NCBI GenBank assembly: GCA_031002005.1
Contig: CM061920.1
Coordinates: 53,546,610 to 53,610,609, forward strand
Length of the DNA stretch: 64,000 nucleotides
Source: Vandiemenella viatica
Taxonomy: Eukaryota > Arthropoda > Insecta > Orthoptera > Morabidae
Direction of reading: 5' to 3'
The position numbers and the translations under genes are program-made. The stretch's first letter is position 1, and each line of letters starts with the position of its first letter. The notes beneath the pieces were generated by a model. It searched no databases and was not told the origin of the DNA. It saw nothing but the letters and a program-made list of their open reading frames with translations. Below, piece by piece: positions 22,325 to 32,359 of this stretch.

Positions 22325-22478
22325 CTGTTATTTATACAGAAAAAAATGTCCTGTGCCCTTCCTACAGATACAAAGTATTTCCTTGTCAAATTCCATCAAT
22401 ATCGGTATAGCCATTTAGTCGTCAAAACGTAACAGGAACTTATTTCCGCATTTATAGTATTATTAGTGCAGATCTCAC
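22325..22478 (+). repeat. retroelement 3' tail, copy A
   Basis: Contains 'atttatacagaaaaaaatgt', 'cttgtcaaattccatcaata', 'tcggtatagccatttagtcg' and 'gcatttatagtattattagt'. The end block matches a widespread arthropod repeat tail with 'tttcgcatttataatattagta'. A second copy (B) occurs in two pieces at 22826-22916 and 23724-23818. Confidence 0.65.
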
Positions 22479-22680
22479 ACACACACATTGACTGCGAGAG
22501 AAACAACACCTGAGGGATCAATATAACGTAAAAGGGGTACAGTTACTGCATTACTAGACTACCTACGATTTGCCTCTCATTGCACCCCTAAATTTGTGGT
22601 ATCTACACTTTAACGTGCAATCCGAACAACCGACGATCCAGGCGTGACTCATACGATCAAAAACAATTTTTAAAACCATT

Positions 22681-22760
22681 GCTTCCATGGGGATTCGAGC
22701 CGGAGACCACGCTCCAAACATCAGTAAGCAAGCGCTTTAACCACTGAGCTACCAGAAGGC
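22681..22760 (-). mobile_element. tRNA-like segment (pseudo-tRNA or SINE head)
   Basis: Minus strand: 'tggtagctcagtggttaaag' (box A-like) and 'ggctcgaatcc' (box B), preceded by a 'ggag-loop-ctcc' stem like a long variable arm. The acceptor ends pair only imperfectly and no clean cloverleaf forms. It is more likely the head of a different tRNA-derived SINE than a working tRNA gene. Confidence 0.5.
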
Positions 22761-22825
22761 TAGTACAGAGACCTACACTTCCTACGCATCAGTCTATCGC
22801 CATTCACTCATTTAAAAAAATTATA

Positions 22826-22916
22826 TGACAATGTGTATTATTTATACAAAAAAGTATGCCATGTCCATCCTAATGCCAAATATCATCTCCTTGTCCGCGA
22901 TCGGGTTGGATATGTA
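22826..22916 (+). repeat. retroelement 3' tail, copy B (left piece)
   Basis: Corresponds to the first half of copy A ('atttatacaaaaaagtatg', 'tccatcctaatgccaaatat', 'ctccttgtcc'). It stops where the inverted-repeat element at 22917 begins. The rest resumes at 23724. Confidence 0.6.
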
Positions 22917-23723
22917 AAAACTGCGACCAGTGAAATTTGCGGCCAACCTAAAATCTGCGAAATCTGCGGCCAATACCTCTTCTCTTTGTGTCATGCCGCG
23001 CCGTCCTAATCACTCTAAACGCCCCTTTAGACGACCCTACCTTGGTCTCACTAAATCGTGGCCTGGAAGTTTTTACGTGAACAAATCATTTTACATTACA
23101 CGCCCGAAGCAGCCAAGCTAGTTTCTATTTTTTTTTTTTAATAGACACTCAAATGTTTCACAGGTTAAGTATTCTTTCTTAGACTTTTATCGCACTCGTT
23201 ACTGAAAGCTGAATTTTTTGCTGATCTGCAACACTGTTCGGAAAGTCCAGTGCGGTACTAACTAGATCGGAGTGGCTGAGGTCGTCTACAAGCGGCCATA
23301 CACGATCGGTCCATCCGTCCAAATGGAGCGATGTCACTCCATTATCGTGTCGTCTGTGGGGAAATTTGATGTGGATAACGTTAACCCACAACTGCTGATG
23401 GTAGAATATTTTTTCCTGCACTAGTAAGGGAGATTTTGCATGAAATCTACTACGATTCTGTAAGTATCTGGCTCGTTATTACAATTCTTTTCTACGTCTT
23501 TTAAGCAAGAATAAAACTTGTGTTTTAATAACGGTTATAAACTATGAAACATCTGTAGTGTCAACCTGCCGTTTAGAAACATAGGCTACAAACGTAGCAA
23601 TCCGCTCAGAGCGCCGGCGGGGCGGCTTTTAACAATACAACCAGTTTGATCCTATTCTATAATAAACATACCGCTACAGCATTGTTGAGAGTTCTGGCCG
23701 CAAATTTCACTGGGCGCAGTTTT
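22917..23723. mobile_element. TIR element inserted in a retroelement tail
   Basis: The left end 22917-22945 (aaaactgcgaccagtgaaat..., continuing to tttgcggcca) is mirrored at 23695-23723 with a single mismatch, a 29-bp terminal inverted repeat. The two flanks join into one repeat tail (copy B), so this 807-bp piece looks like an insertion. The left-side flank 'cgatcgggttggatat' and right-side 'cgatcggattat' may be an imprecise duplication. No transposase motif was recognised; the 80-codon minus frame at 23179-23421 is of unknown identity. Superfamily undetermined. Confidence 0.7.
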
Positions 23724-23818
23724 CGCGACACCGATCGGATTATCCGTTTAGCGCAAGAAACGTAACAAACAGACAGAGACACAGATTTACTTTCGCGTTT
23801 ATAATATTAGTGTAATAT
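23724..23818 (+). repeat. retroelement 3' tail, copy B (right piece)
   Basis: 'ccgatcggattatccgttta', 'gaaacgtaacaaacagacag' and 'actttcgcgtttataatatt' match the end of copy A and the common arthropod tail consensus. Confidence 0.7.
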
Positions 23819-24427
23819 TTGTATGAATAGAAAGTGGTAGAGCATTCTAGAAGTAACCGTCGGTGCAGGAGTTTCGTAAGTGGCAGGTGTTTTTGGATTA
23901 AGTAGCACTGAGCGGTGAGAGGTGATTTAATGTGAAGCGGCGTGGGCGGCCGCCTCTCAGCGGTCGTGTGGTCAGTGACCCTGGGCGGCGCATTCCTCCG
24001 CTAATCAGCAGGTGACGGCGGGATTAGCGACCCACTGGTCGCTGCTGTTACAAACTGCCTAGCAAATTATTCTAGTCACAAGAAATGCTGATAATTTAAT
24101 TAGATTGTGAATGATATTTAACTGTACAGTTATTTCGTGCTTGACGTTAATTTTGGTGTTCATTTTAAGACGCTGCCAATTATGCAGCTTTGGGGGGGGG
24201 GGGGAAATCTCTAATTTAAGATCCCCCCATTTTACCACCGTACTCTTCCTAGTAAAACCAATAGATGTCTTTAATTGGTTTTTACTAATTTCTGTATTGG
24301 ATAGTGAATTCAGAGTAATAGAATAAATATGTTTGTTAGTAAACATAAGAAGCCTTCCTGAAACGGGGAAGTAAGGAGGTTTTTTTTGTTAAAAATTGGT
24401 TCCCCTCTTAAAGTAAAAAAGATATTC
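23819..24427. other. unassigned DNA with a GC-rich patch and a G12 run
   Basis: Positions 23930-24050 are GC-rich and contain 'taatcagcaggtgacggcgg' followed by 'gatta': two TAATC cores in opposite orientation around a CAGGTG E-box. A run of about 13 G lies at 24191-24203. No gene recognised. Confidence 0.35.
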
Positions 24428-24435
24428 CTATAAAT

Positions 24436-24685
24436 CATGGCTGCCCAACATTAACAAAGTGTCCCGCCAGCGAATTTGAATTTGTCTGCCAACAGAAGCA
24501 GTCTAGAATACGATAGCTCAAAAACCTCTTATCGGTGGTTTTTAGTTTTTGATTGCGATTAAACTGTGTTACTTAATACATCTTTGTTTTATTTAAAAAT
24601 CTACTGTAGGCGAGTATTATGTGGCGCGCAGGCTAACTTAGAGTAGAAATTGTGGCTCATCTCCAATATTGTTTGGGCAGCCTTG
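24436..24685. mobile_element. hAT-type MITE with perfect 8-bp TSD
   Basis: Ends are CATGGCTGCCCAACATT (24436) and, reversed from 24685, CAAGGCTGCCCAAACAAT. They are flanked by identical ctataaat at 24428-24435 and 24686-24693. It is 250 bp long and has no coding capacity. The 8-bp duplication and CA-start terminal repeats place it in the hAT superfamily. Its TIR differs from the MITEs at 12827 and 51261, so it is a separate family. Confidence 0.92.
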
Positions 24686-24693
24686 CTATAAAT

Positions 24694-26006
24694 GACCATG
24701 AGACTGACGTTTTATGCCGCTTACTGTTTAACGTTTGTCAGTCCGTAGCTGCAGGAGAAACGTGTAACTTCATTAAAATCTTCTGTTCCCTGTAATGGAC
24801 TACACTTTGGAAATGAAGAGTTAGCCACTACTTCGCCGGGGCAACTTTATTGCGGAATTAGCATTTCCCGGTAGCTTCGCTCCCGTAGTTATTTCGCAGA
24901 TCCTAACGGGGGAAAACTCCTCAGTTTCGTGATGTCAGCATAATTCACGATGAATTTAGTTTTTAGTGATTTCACGAAAGCCATGTTACTAAATAACAAA
25001 AGTTACTTAGTGAAGAACAATATTAATCCACTGAGTGGTGTGTTTATCTTTGATGGAGTCTCATCTGTGGCTGGCACCTGTCTGTTCAGGTTACGAAAGG
25101 ATTGTTCATTTATGATGTAGTGTAATCTTTGGCGCCTATCTGTAGAGTTTACGAACAGATAATCATTTATTTCTCTCTCCGTTCACCGTTTCCGTAGATT
25201 CATAAGAAATAACGTAAAGTTAGACCCTCAGCTTTCAAACTACGTAAACCTCGTTCAGATCGGTTCAATAATTTTTTCGTGACACGTGGACAAAGAAATC
25301 CCACGGGAACGGTGGCTTATAGATTTATATATATATATATATTATTAGTAATATATATCTGACTATAAACGGAATAATCAGTGGAGGTGACGAGAGAACG
25401 AATGGTCGATTTGTAGCGCCATCGACCGAGTCTGTCTTCCCACTGCCGGTCTTGTGGTGCGCCATTCCAACCACGTGCGGCGAGCACATCGGCAGCCAAA
25501 GGACTTATTTGGCGTCTTCGGAGCGGCCTGCTGGCCTTCCACGTCGCGTACAAAACAGATGGACTCTCCTCGCAGAACACGCTCTCCAGCAACGTGGGAC
25601 TTGAGTCCGCTGGACCTGCGCTACGCACGTTGGAGTTGAACCTCGGGTCAGTGTCTTAACAAGTGGCGAAACTTCTCTGGACTCCAGTCCGGGTCGTTTA
25701 CGTAATTAAGCATTAACGGTGAAGTTCCTGAAATGGTGTAAGGAGAAAAATAGGGATCTAGGTATTGTATAAATTGCGCTCGTTTGGAAATGAGCGGGAA
25801 CTGTCTCAAAAGCGGAATTATTTTTAATGACTCCAATCACTGTATCCACAGTGTGAGACTGAATTCTTTTGCGATCGTATGGACAGAAATTCGAAGTTCC
25901 GTTCGGGTTAAAAACTCTCATCAGAGATTCAGTTTGTCTGTAGATGACACTTGGAGAGTTACCATGTAGCTTAGCTTCGTATAGCGATCAAAATAACCAA
26001 ATATTG
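24694..26006. other. unassigned DNA, including a GC-richer patch
   Basis: A TA microsatellite lies at about 25325-25342. From 25380 to 25640 the GC content rises and both strands are open (103 codons minus at 25317-25628), with no recognisable domain. Open frames on both strands follow naturally from high GC, so I do not call a gene. Confidence 0.4.
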
Positions 26007-26041
26007 GTGGATAAGTATGTAACACGTACGTAATTAACAAA
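26007..26041. repeat. direct repeat flanking the Penelope-like element (left)
   Basis: 'ggtggataagtatgtaacac' and the following 15 bases recur at 26950-26984 with about 5 differences in 35. The repeat lies outside the inverted terminal repeats, so the element sits between direct repeats about 940 bp apart. Confidence 0.65.
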
Positions 26042-26163
26042 TAGACAAGTATATAATAACTGGATATTGTGGGCCATTTCCTCAATTGCAAGTTAATCAT
26101 TTTTTTTATTTATTTATAAAGGTGAATAACACGCCAATGCAATTGGGTTTTGTTTTATTTTGG

Positions 26164-26207
26164 TGTCGTACGCGTTTCGGTCTATTTCAAGAGCATTATC
26201 AGCGACA
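26164..26207 (-). ncRNA. hammerhead-like motif, mutated core (left arm)
   Basis: The same structure as at 26823-26866, on the minus strand. Here the core is CTGATAA instead of CTGATGA (the G8-equivalent changed to A), and the 3' side of stem II is AGACC instead of AGAGC. Both changes should impair catalysis. Stem I (TGTCG/CGACA) is preserved. Confidence 0.45.
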
Positions 26208-26587
26208 TCTGTTTGGTATTTATTCATTTAGTTATTTACATTTGGTTTAAAACAATATAAAGTTGATATGAAATTAAATTTACTTACATGTTACTTTTTT
26301 ACTTTTTTTCTCATGATCAGGGTTAGCTTCTCTGTGTAAGTTTTGTAGAGTCTTCTCAAGGTATAAAACACTACACTGCACCGACCAAGTTTCACATTAA
26401 CACTTATTATTTACTGTCACTATCGTTTTCAAAACATGAGAGAGTAAACACCACGCCACAGGTCCATAGAGTGTGTGTTTGTAAAAACCAAGGACCCCTA
26501 ACCACAATGAAACCTGAAACACAATCTACTTTGTGTAATCTTTGATGGTAGGCGGGGATTTGAAATGGTTGTTTTTTTTGTGGATAT

Positions 26588-26790
26588 TTATCTCTCTTTT
26601 AATATGGTATATAGTGTTTGATTAGTCAAGTTTGTATAATCATTTATGATCTGCTTTCCTTCAACTAGTGCTTTTTTTATGTAATTATTTTCTTGGAATG
26701 TTAATGCCTGTGGTTTGTTATTGTCTATGGTGAGTATTTGCATGTCTGTGTGGATATCTGTGGATAACTTAATATTGTTTTAAACCAAAT
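26588..26790 (-). pseudogene. C-terminal remnant of a Penelope-like protein
   Basis: A minus-strand frame of about 60 codons reads STDIHTDMQILTIDNN..., then TFQENNYIKK, and ends KQIINDYTNLTNQTLYTILK before a stop at 26588-26590. Insect Penelope-like proteins often end with a similar pattern (an 'IL.i...g..L...E...I' stretch, then 'iiNdqt.....Lf..l'). The resemblance is by pattern, not by alignment. The frame abuts the right-hand terminal repeat at its N-terminal side, so RT and endonuclease parts are missing. Confidence 0.45.
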
Positions 26791-26822
26791 GTAACTAACT
26801 AAATCAATAAATACCAAACAGA

Positions 26823-26866
26823 TGTCGCTGATGATGCTCTTGAAATAGAGCGAAACGCGTACGACA
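26823..26866 (+). ncRNA. hammerhead ribozyme-like motif with complete core
   Basis: Order on the plus strand: stem I 5' strand TGTCG (26823-26827), CTGATGA (26828-26834), one extra T, stem II GCTCT (26836-26840), loop TGAAAT, stem II AGAGC (26847-26851), GAAA (26852-26855), CGCG (26856-26859), T-A (cleavage triplet GTA), stem I 3' strand CGACA (26862-26866). Stem I pairs perfectly over 5 bp and stem II over 5 bp. The stem III position is only CGCG, self-complementary, so it could form between two molecules as in dimeric hammerheads. The extra T after CTGATGA is non-standard. Activity is inference. Confidence 0.55.
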
Positions 26867-26949
26867 CCAAAATAAAACAAAATTCAATTGCATTGGCGTG
26901 TTATTCACCTTTATAAATAAATTTAAAAAAATTGAGACAAGTCTATATC

Positions 26950-26984
26950 GGTGGATAAGTATGTATCACGTTCATAATTAATAA
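26950..26984. repeat. direct repeat flanking the Penelope-like element (right)
   Basis: Partner of 26007-26041 ('ggtggataagtatgtatcac'). The preceding 'gacaagtctata' also echoes 'gacaagtatata' next to the left copy. It could be a long target duplication, a pre-existing tandem repeat, or part of a longer terminal structure. Confidence 0.6.
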
Positions 26985-28490
26985 GTATACACAGTTTCCA
27001 ACTACGCTGCCTAACTGTTGTATACATCACTAACGGACGAACAAGTGGCTCAAATATATACTATTAATTAGTTTTCAGAAGTAAATATCATCGTTAATTC
27101 AGTATTCTTAAGTCTTAGCTATCATAGAGAATTTTGTAAGATTCTTTAGCTTAAAAGAGAGGTGGCATGAAGTTGAAATCTGCACCAAATAACACTCATC
27201 TTTATAAAGTACAGTTAGGTCACCTTATGTGTGTGTGATGTTATTTTGGAGCTGTTGGCAGTGACCTCGGCTTCTTGATCGTGTGCTGGCGTGTGCAAAG
27301 TTCTTTGACAGCGGGCACGTTATCCGCGCGAAAGTGTTCCACATGTGGCATGTTATTCGCGGAACATGCCTCGCGCTCTCTCTTTTGGCACCAATTTATG
27401 TATTTCTGTCGGGTTTCCCGGTAGGCGCCAGGTGCTACCTTCCATTTCGGCGAAACAGAGTATCCTTTTTGCTGGCACTCTTTTTCAGCTTTCGCCGTCA
27501 CCCTTGCATTTCCGCGAATCGATCATTTCGTTCGTGATTTGGATACATCTGGAGCTACGCCATCGAGTAACGGACTCTTTAAAAGCATATCAAGTAACTG
27601 GTCCTTTTTTCCTCCACATCGATGCGGTTGAAGATTGCAGTTCTAAAATAATAATAATAAAAAAGACACCTACTTTTTCTATTCTGCGATTAATTGCCTT
27701 TAATTAGGGCAAGAATCGTATCAACATTTGCTCGGCTAGTTTTCCATGTTTTGGGGTTTTCAGTTGTTAAACTCCATTAGATCGCAGGGTACCAATTAAC
27801 TGTAAAGGAGAGAACAAGATCGAAAGCTCCAGAAGTGGACATAAACAACATTTCAAGTTCGCGAAGAGTAAACGTTCGATACATCGACATTAGAAGCAGC
27901 AAAGAATAGAACTAAGATCTTATTTACTTCGTTCTCCGGGTGGAACTAAGACCAAATTGTGACGTTTTCGTGCGTATAGATCGACGAAACTTAAAGACTG
28001 AAAAAAAAAAAATCAGGTCATGGGCGAATAGTGATTGCCGTCAAAGGTGAACTGTCACTGAGGATTAAAAGCCCTCTTCAGAAAGACAAAATTTTAGTAT
28101 CAAACATTGACATAGCGCTGAATGTGTTTTAGCGCATAGTTCCGTACGTATATTACGTTTAGATTAGGGAGGGTAAAAAAATAAAAAAAGAAAAAAACGA
28201 AATTACGACCTGGTGAATACGATAACGAACAAAATTAACTCTTATTGCAAATAAAGGACTGAAAGAATCTAACAGAAAGGATTTGGAAGTTGTAGATGAA
28301 GAGAGTGACTGTTCAGGCTTTATATTGTGATTGTTAAGTGATGTTGAAGAGAGAAGCGCAGAGTAGCATCAGAGGAAGGATTGAAGAGAGACAGATGATA
28401 GAAAAAACTGAATTTTTATGTAATGGTTTTTTTTTGTGATACATTTTAATGTATTTCTTTGCCACCACTGAAACTACTCGAAGCACTATG
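26985..28490. other. unassigned DNA
   Basis: Slightly GC-richer at 27250-27540, with open frames on both strands (86 codons minus, 84 and 120 plus) but no domain. No repeat family recognised. Confidence 0.4.
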
Positions 28491-28494
28491 GTAG

Positions 28495-28712
28495 CACTGG
28501 GCGTTGTGGGAGTGAGGTAACGCTCTGGCCTCGTATTCGGAAGAACGCGGTTCGAATCCCCGTAGATTTTGGTTTCCCAATCACCCCAGGCGAATATCGG
28601 GATGGTTCCTTCAATAGGCCATGGCAGAATTCGTTCTCGTTCCTTGCGCCAGTCCTTTCTCGCCTTTAATGACGCCGACGGGGCGTAAAACCGGAAGCAA
28701 ATAGGAAAAAAT
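28495..28712 (+). mobile_element. tRNA-derived SINE
   Basis: Head with box B 'ggttcgaatcc' (28550-28560), a body shortened after the head by a deletion of the 'cgggcatccag' block, and tail 'gacgccgacggggcgtaaaa'. A six-base repeat tatggt (28487-28492 and about 28715-28720) may be a decayed target duplication. It is moderately diverged. Confidence 0.85.
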
Positions 28713-29985
28713 AGTATGGTTTCTCCTAGGGAGTGTGAGATTCGGGAGTAGGGTTACCGCTGCAATATATAAATTTCTGTATATTTCGAGGTATCTTTTC
28801 AACAAGAAAAAAAATTGTCATTGCTGTTTAGATTATTGTGGTAATATAATAATTCCCTGTGGTCTTGTTGAACTGGTGAGAGGGTTTCTATTGACTGCGC
28901 ATTCCATCCCTGTTCCAGAGACTTTGATTGCAATGGAACACGTTTCCTGCTGGCAGTATCCTTATGCAACTACGCTCTCATTTCATATTTAAAAATTTTA
29001 GATGCTTTGAGTTGTAGTTCACAAGCCATCCAGTTTTTTTCTTCATGAATTTTAATTTTAAAATAAATATTGTTTAAGTTAAATTATTGAACATTTCCCT
29101 TAATATTTTGTTCTGCGGTGGTTAGCTTAAATTTTGAGGAAGAAAGTTTAGGACGATACTATCTCAATATACATGTACTTCATCTAAATTACTATGGCAA
29201 AATGAAAATCTGTAGCAAAATTGTTGATTCAGTAAGAGAAAATCAGAACGGGAAAAAAAGAACTTTTTAAAAAATCGCTTTTATGGATAAATGGCTGATA
29301 AATATTAGAAAAGGTAGGAACGATAAGGAAGAAAAGTGCTCCCGGACGGAACCTACCCACTGAAAGCGAACTCCGAATTGTACTACTGTACCTCCTGGAA
29401 ACGGCAGCACCAGCGGGCACCTTCTGAGAGTGGACATCAGGTTTACCAAGAAGAACTTATAACTTATCAGAAGCTATAAGACAGGACGCATGTTGCTCAG
29501 CGAGGAACAAAACAGACTTGGGGTCTGCTGGGAGATCTGGCACTGATGTAGTAGATCGTTTATGCTTAACCCCCGGTCCCCTCCACGAGAAGTTACTAAT
29601 GTCGTAAACCGATCTCACAGAAGAGAAAGGAAAAATTATTATTAGCGGTGCTTAAGAGTTATTGGGAACGAAAACGAGCATCCAAAAACAACTAGTCACG
29701 AGCGCTCCCTAGTGGGTTTGAATCAATAATAATAGTAAACAAAAATTAGTGATGATAAAATATAAGGTACTAAAGAAAAGAAAAAAAAAAACTTATTGTT
29801 CTTTCTGTACAAATGGTTAAAAAGAGTAAATTCACAGCAACACAAAAAATTTAACTCCAAGTAATTTTTTTTTGTCGAAATGTAACAAACAGTAATATAA
29901 TAAGGACCAAAGAAAGAAGAGAAAATGCAAAGTAACTGTAGAAACATGTTTCAAAAATTTTATATCCAAATATGAAGTATATCTT
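28713..29985. other. unassigned AT-rich DNA
   Basis: Nothing recognised; several A-runs (29784-29794, T9 near 29866-29874). Short minus frames at 29229-29449 overlap one another and have no domain. Confidence 0.4.
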
Positions 29986-29989
29986 CTTT

Positions 29990-30835
29990 TAGTTGTTAGT
30001 CCAAAGATTGGTTTGCTGCAGTTCTCCATATACGCCGCTTGTCTGTTTTCCTTCTTAATTCTACATAGCTGTGGCATTTCATGTCATGATTTGGCTCATA
30101 CAGCTTAATCTTCCTCTGCCTCTGTGGTTTGGTCCCTCTATCTTTCCTTCGATTATCCCATTAAGCAAACTATTGTGACGCAAAACATGGCCTATCGTTT
30201 TGTCTCTTCTTTTATGTAAGTCCTTCCAGAATCTTCGGTTCTCAGAAACTCTTCTGAATACTTCATCACTAGTGTCATAATGCATTCAGCATACCTTCAG
30301 ACTTCAGATGCCTCCATTCATTTCCTTTCCGCCATCCCTATTGTCCATGATTCACTTCCATATAGGACTATACTCCAGACAAATGTTTTTAGAAGATTCT
30401 TATGCGTTGACAGGCTGATGGTGTTCGTAGTGAAAAGTTTTGTTCGTTTATTAGAAACCTGTTTAGCTTGGTTGATTGTAGATAATATATCTTTTCTGCT
30501 TCTCCCATCTTCTTTTGCTATATTACCTAGGTATCTGTATTGTTTAACTTGTCGAATTAATAGTTCATGTAATTTTAACTTTTTTTTGAACGTCCCTGCC
30601 GCAAATTAATACCTTAATATTTTCCTCGTTTATTTTCGGATTATAATGCTTTCTTTTTCTGAAACAACTGCACCGTCATCTGCATATCTCAGCATATCTC
30701 TTTTGACCGTGAATGGAAATTCCTGCCTTTACTTTATCCCTCACAGCTTCCAACGCTTCTTGCATGTACGAATTAAATAGAACAGGAGAAAGAATTCTTT
30801 CTTGCCGCCGCCGCTTATTAACTTTCGATTCCGCT
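29990..30835 (-). mobile_element. LINE relic with RT motif C and 3' end
   Basis: On the minus strand near 30810-30770 a block equivalent to 'QgciLSPvlFN.Ym' (motif B) can be read as ERILSPVLFNSYMQEAL. Motif C follows as MLRYADDGAVVSE near 30700. Toward 30000 come the post-RT blocks (MEVNHGQ..., VLRHNSLLNGIIEGKIEG). The 3' end resembles the tail of the 60.9-kb LINE ('ggtttgctgcagttctccat' against 'ggtttgatgcagtcctccat'), so it is a diverged relative. It carries many frameshifts and stops. Confidence 0.75.
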
Positions 30836-30839
30836 TTGC

Positions 30840-32155
30840 ATTTTCCAAACCGGATTACCTCAGTACAGTAGGTATATAAGAATGAATTAGAACTTTAAAT
30901 AGATGAAAATAAATTCTTGTATACCCTAATAGAGGAGTTGATTTAAGATTTACACACTGAAAGATTTGCTATGTTGATAGTAAAACAAATGAAACAAGGA
31001 AGTGGAATTCTGTTACCAAAAATAGATTAAATTAATCAACATAAAATAGCTAGTATAAAATAATAACTAATGTCTTGGAGGAACTTGGTTATGAGTGGTA
31101 TTTAATCGCCGAGTGTGTAATTGTCATGGGGGAATTAAATATTGAGATGTTCGTGTGTGATAGTTTGTAGGCAGTCACGTCTCGGTTTGGATCGAGATAT
31201 TCTGGTGCGGCAGCGCCGCGAGGATAAGCGCCGTCCAATTTGGCGGTGGTGGTTTTTTAAAGCCCGTTCTCGCGACCTTGGGGCGGTGAAGGAGGCGAGA
31301 CCGTGCGAACGACCGTGGGCTGCAGACTGGAATGCGGCCGCGCGGCCCGGCCACTGCATGAGCTGGCTGGCGCCCATGCCACTCAGCGCAGCCCACCGCG
31401 GTGCTTTAATAAAGTAGCTCAGTGTTGTTACATCACAAGTGTTGCCATCGTCCAGCAACTGAAAAGTCTAAAAGACATATGTCACAAAATGTTAGATACG
31501 ATGGTAAGGCCAACATTGCACTTAAATATACACAAACGAATTGGAAATCAGTTTAGCAGAATATTTCAAATAAACATCTGCTTCACAATGTTAAATCGAC
31601 TTTGTATAATGTAGTTAATGAATTAATTGCTACAAACAAACGGTTGCACAATATACACTTGTGCAATACTACAGAATACGAACATTTCACAGAGGAAGAC
31701 CCCTTACAACATCGTTTTATCTGCAAATAGACGCAGTCGATGTGGAAGTGGGAGAAAGCTGTAGTTGTTAAATAGCACTACAGCTTGAACGTTGCCAACA
31801 TAATAAAACCGCATCAGTCGGCATATCCAATATCAAAGAAAAACCGTGTTATGGATTAGGAGACAGTTTGTAGTAAGAAAGAAAGGCACTGATTTAAACC
31901 ATTTTAAATATCACATTCTAACATAAAAACTACTTGACGTCATATGGGCAATTTATTCATAGCAATCCAAGAAAATCAGTAAGAAAGAATACAGAAAATC
32001 CCTTGTAACGTGCAGAACCCGTGCCGTGACAACGGAAGACTTTGGGAATCAGGCTTTGCTACTGGGAACTATCATCATCTTGGAAATTTATGATATTGAA
32101 TGTAATTGCGTTATTTTTTCAATAAATAAATTTGATTTGTTAAAAAAATTGGTTA
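30840..32155. other. unassigned DNA with a CpG-rich patch
   Basis: Positions 31160-31405 are strikingly GC- and CpG-rich (gcggccgcgcggcccggcc at about 31336) and end at AATAAA (31408-31413). Both strands are open (91 codons plus at 31142-31417, 107 codons minus at 31135-31458), with no domain on either. It may be a CpG island or an old exon, but I cannot support a gene. Confidence 0.4.
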
Positions 32156-32350
32156 AACCGCTTGCTTTGAAAACGGTCGTTGCCCCGATCCCGGATTCAA
32201 ATCCCGGTAAGCGCAGGAAGTTGTGTTTATGATATGAGCGTCGCCAGGACGTTCCACTTTAAACTGCAGAACCCTAGTGGTAACACGATGTGTACACATC
32301 TACTGCAAAATTCAGGCTAAACAAAGGCCTAACGTGGTCGTAGTTGTCCT
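32156..32350 (+). mobile_element. tRNA-derived SINE, second family (diverged)
   Basis: A head-like 'ggattcaaatcccgg' (box B-like, 32192-32206) is followed by a body sharing 'ttaaactg.ag' and 'ggctaa' blocks with the element at 60355-60590. Its body has none of the 'ccatggtttcc' sequence of the common SINE, so it is a different family. Boundaries are uncertain. Confidence 0.45.
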
Positions 32351-32359
32351 AAATAAACA

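Larger units (their letters stand above)
26107..26923 (-). mobile_element. Penelope-like element with inverted terminal repeats, 5'-truncated
   Basis: Arms 26107-26262 and 26768-26923 are inverted copies, about 95% identical by eye. Between them, on the minus strand, is a coding remnant that resembles the extreme C-terminus of Penelope-like retroelement proteins. Both arms contain the block 'tgtcg-ctgatgatgctctt-gaaat-agagc-gaaacgcgt-acgaca', which folds like a hammerhead ribozyme. Penelope-like elements are known for terminal repeats in direct or inverted arrangement and for carrying hammerhead motifs in them. Together these make that identification likely. A fold-back DNA element is the alternative. 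Confidence 0.65.

Noticed and set aside
22681..22760. A functional tRNA gene
   Set aside because: Box A and box B are present, but the acceptor and anticodon stems do not form a proper cloverleaf. A SINE head or pseudo-tRNA is more likely.
27241..27707. Possible exon at 27.2-27.7 kb (86, 84 and 120 codons on both strands)
   Set aside because: Frames are open on both strands in GC-richer DNA and none shows a domain, so there is no way to choose a coding strand.
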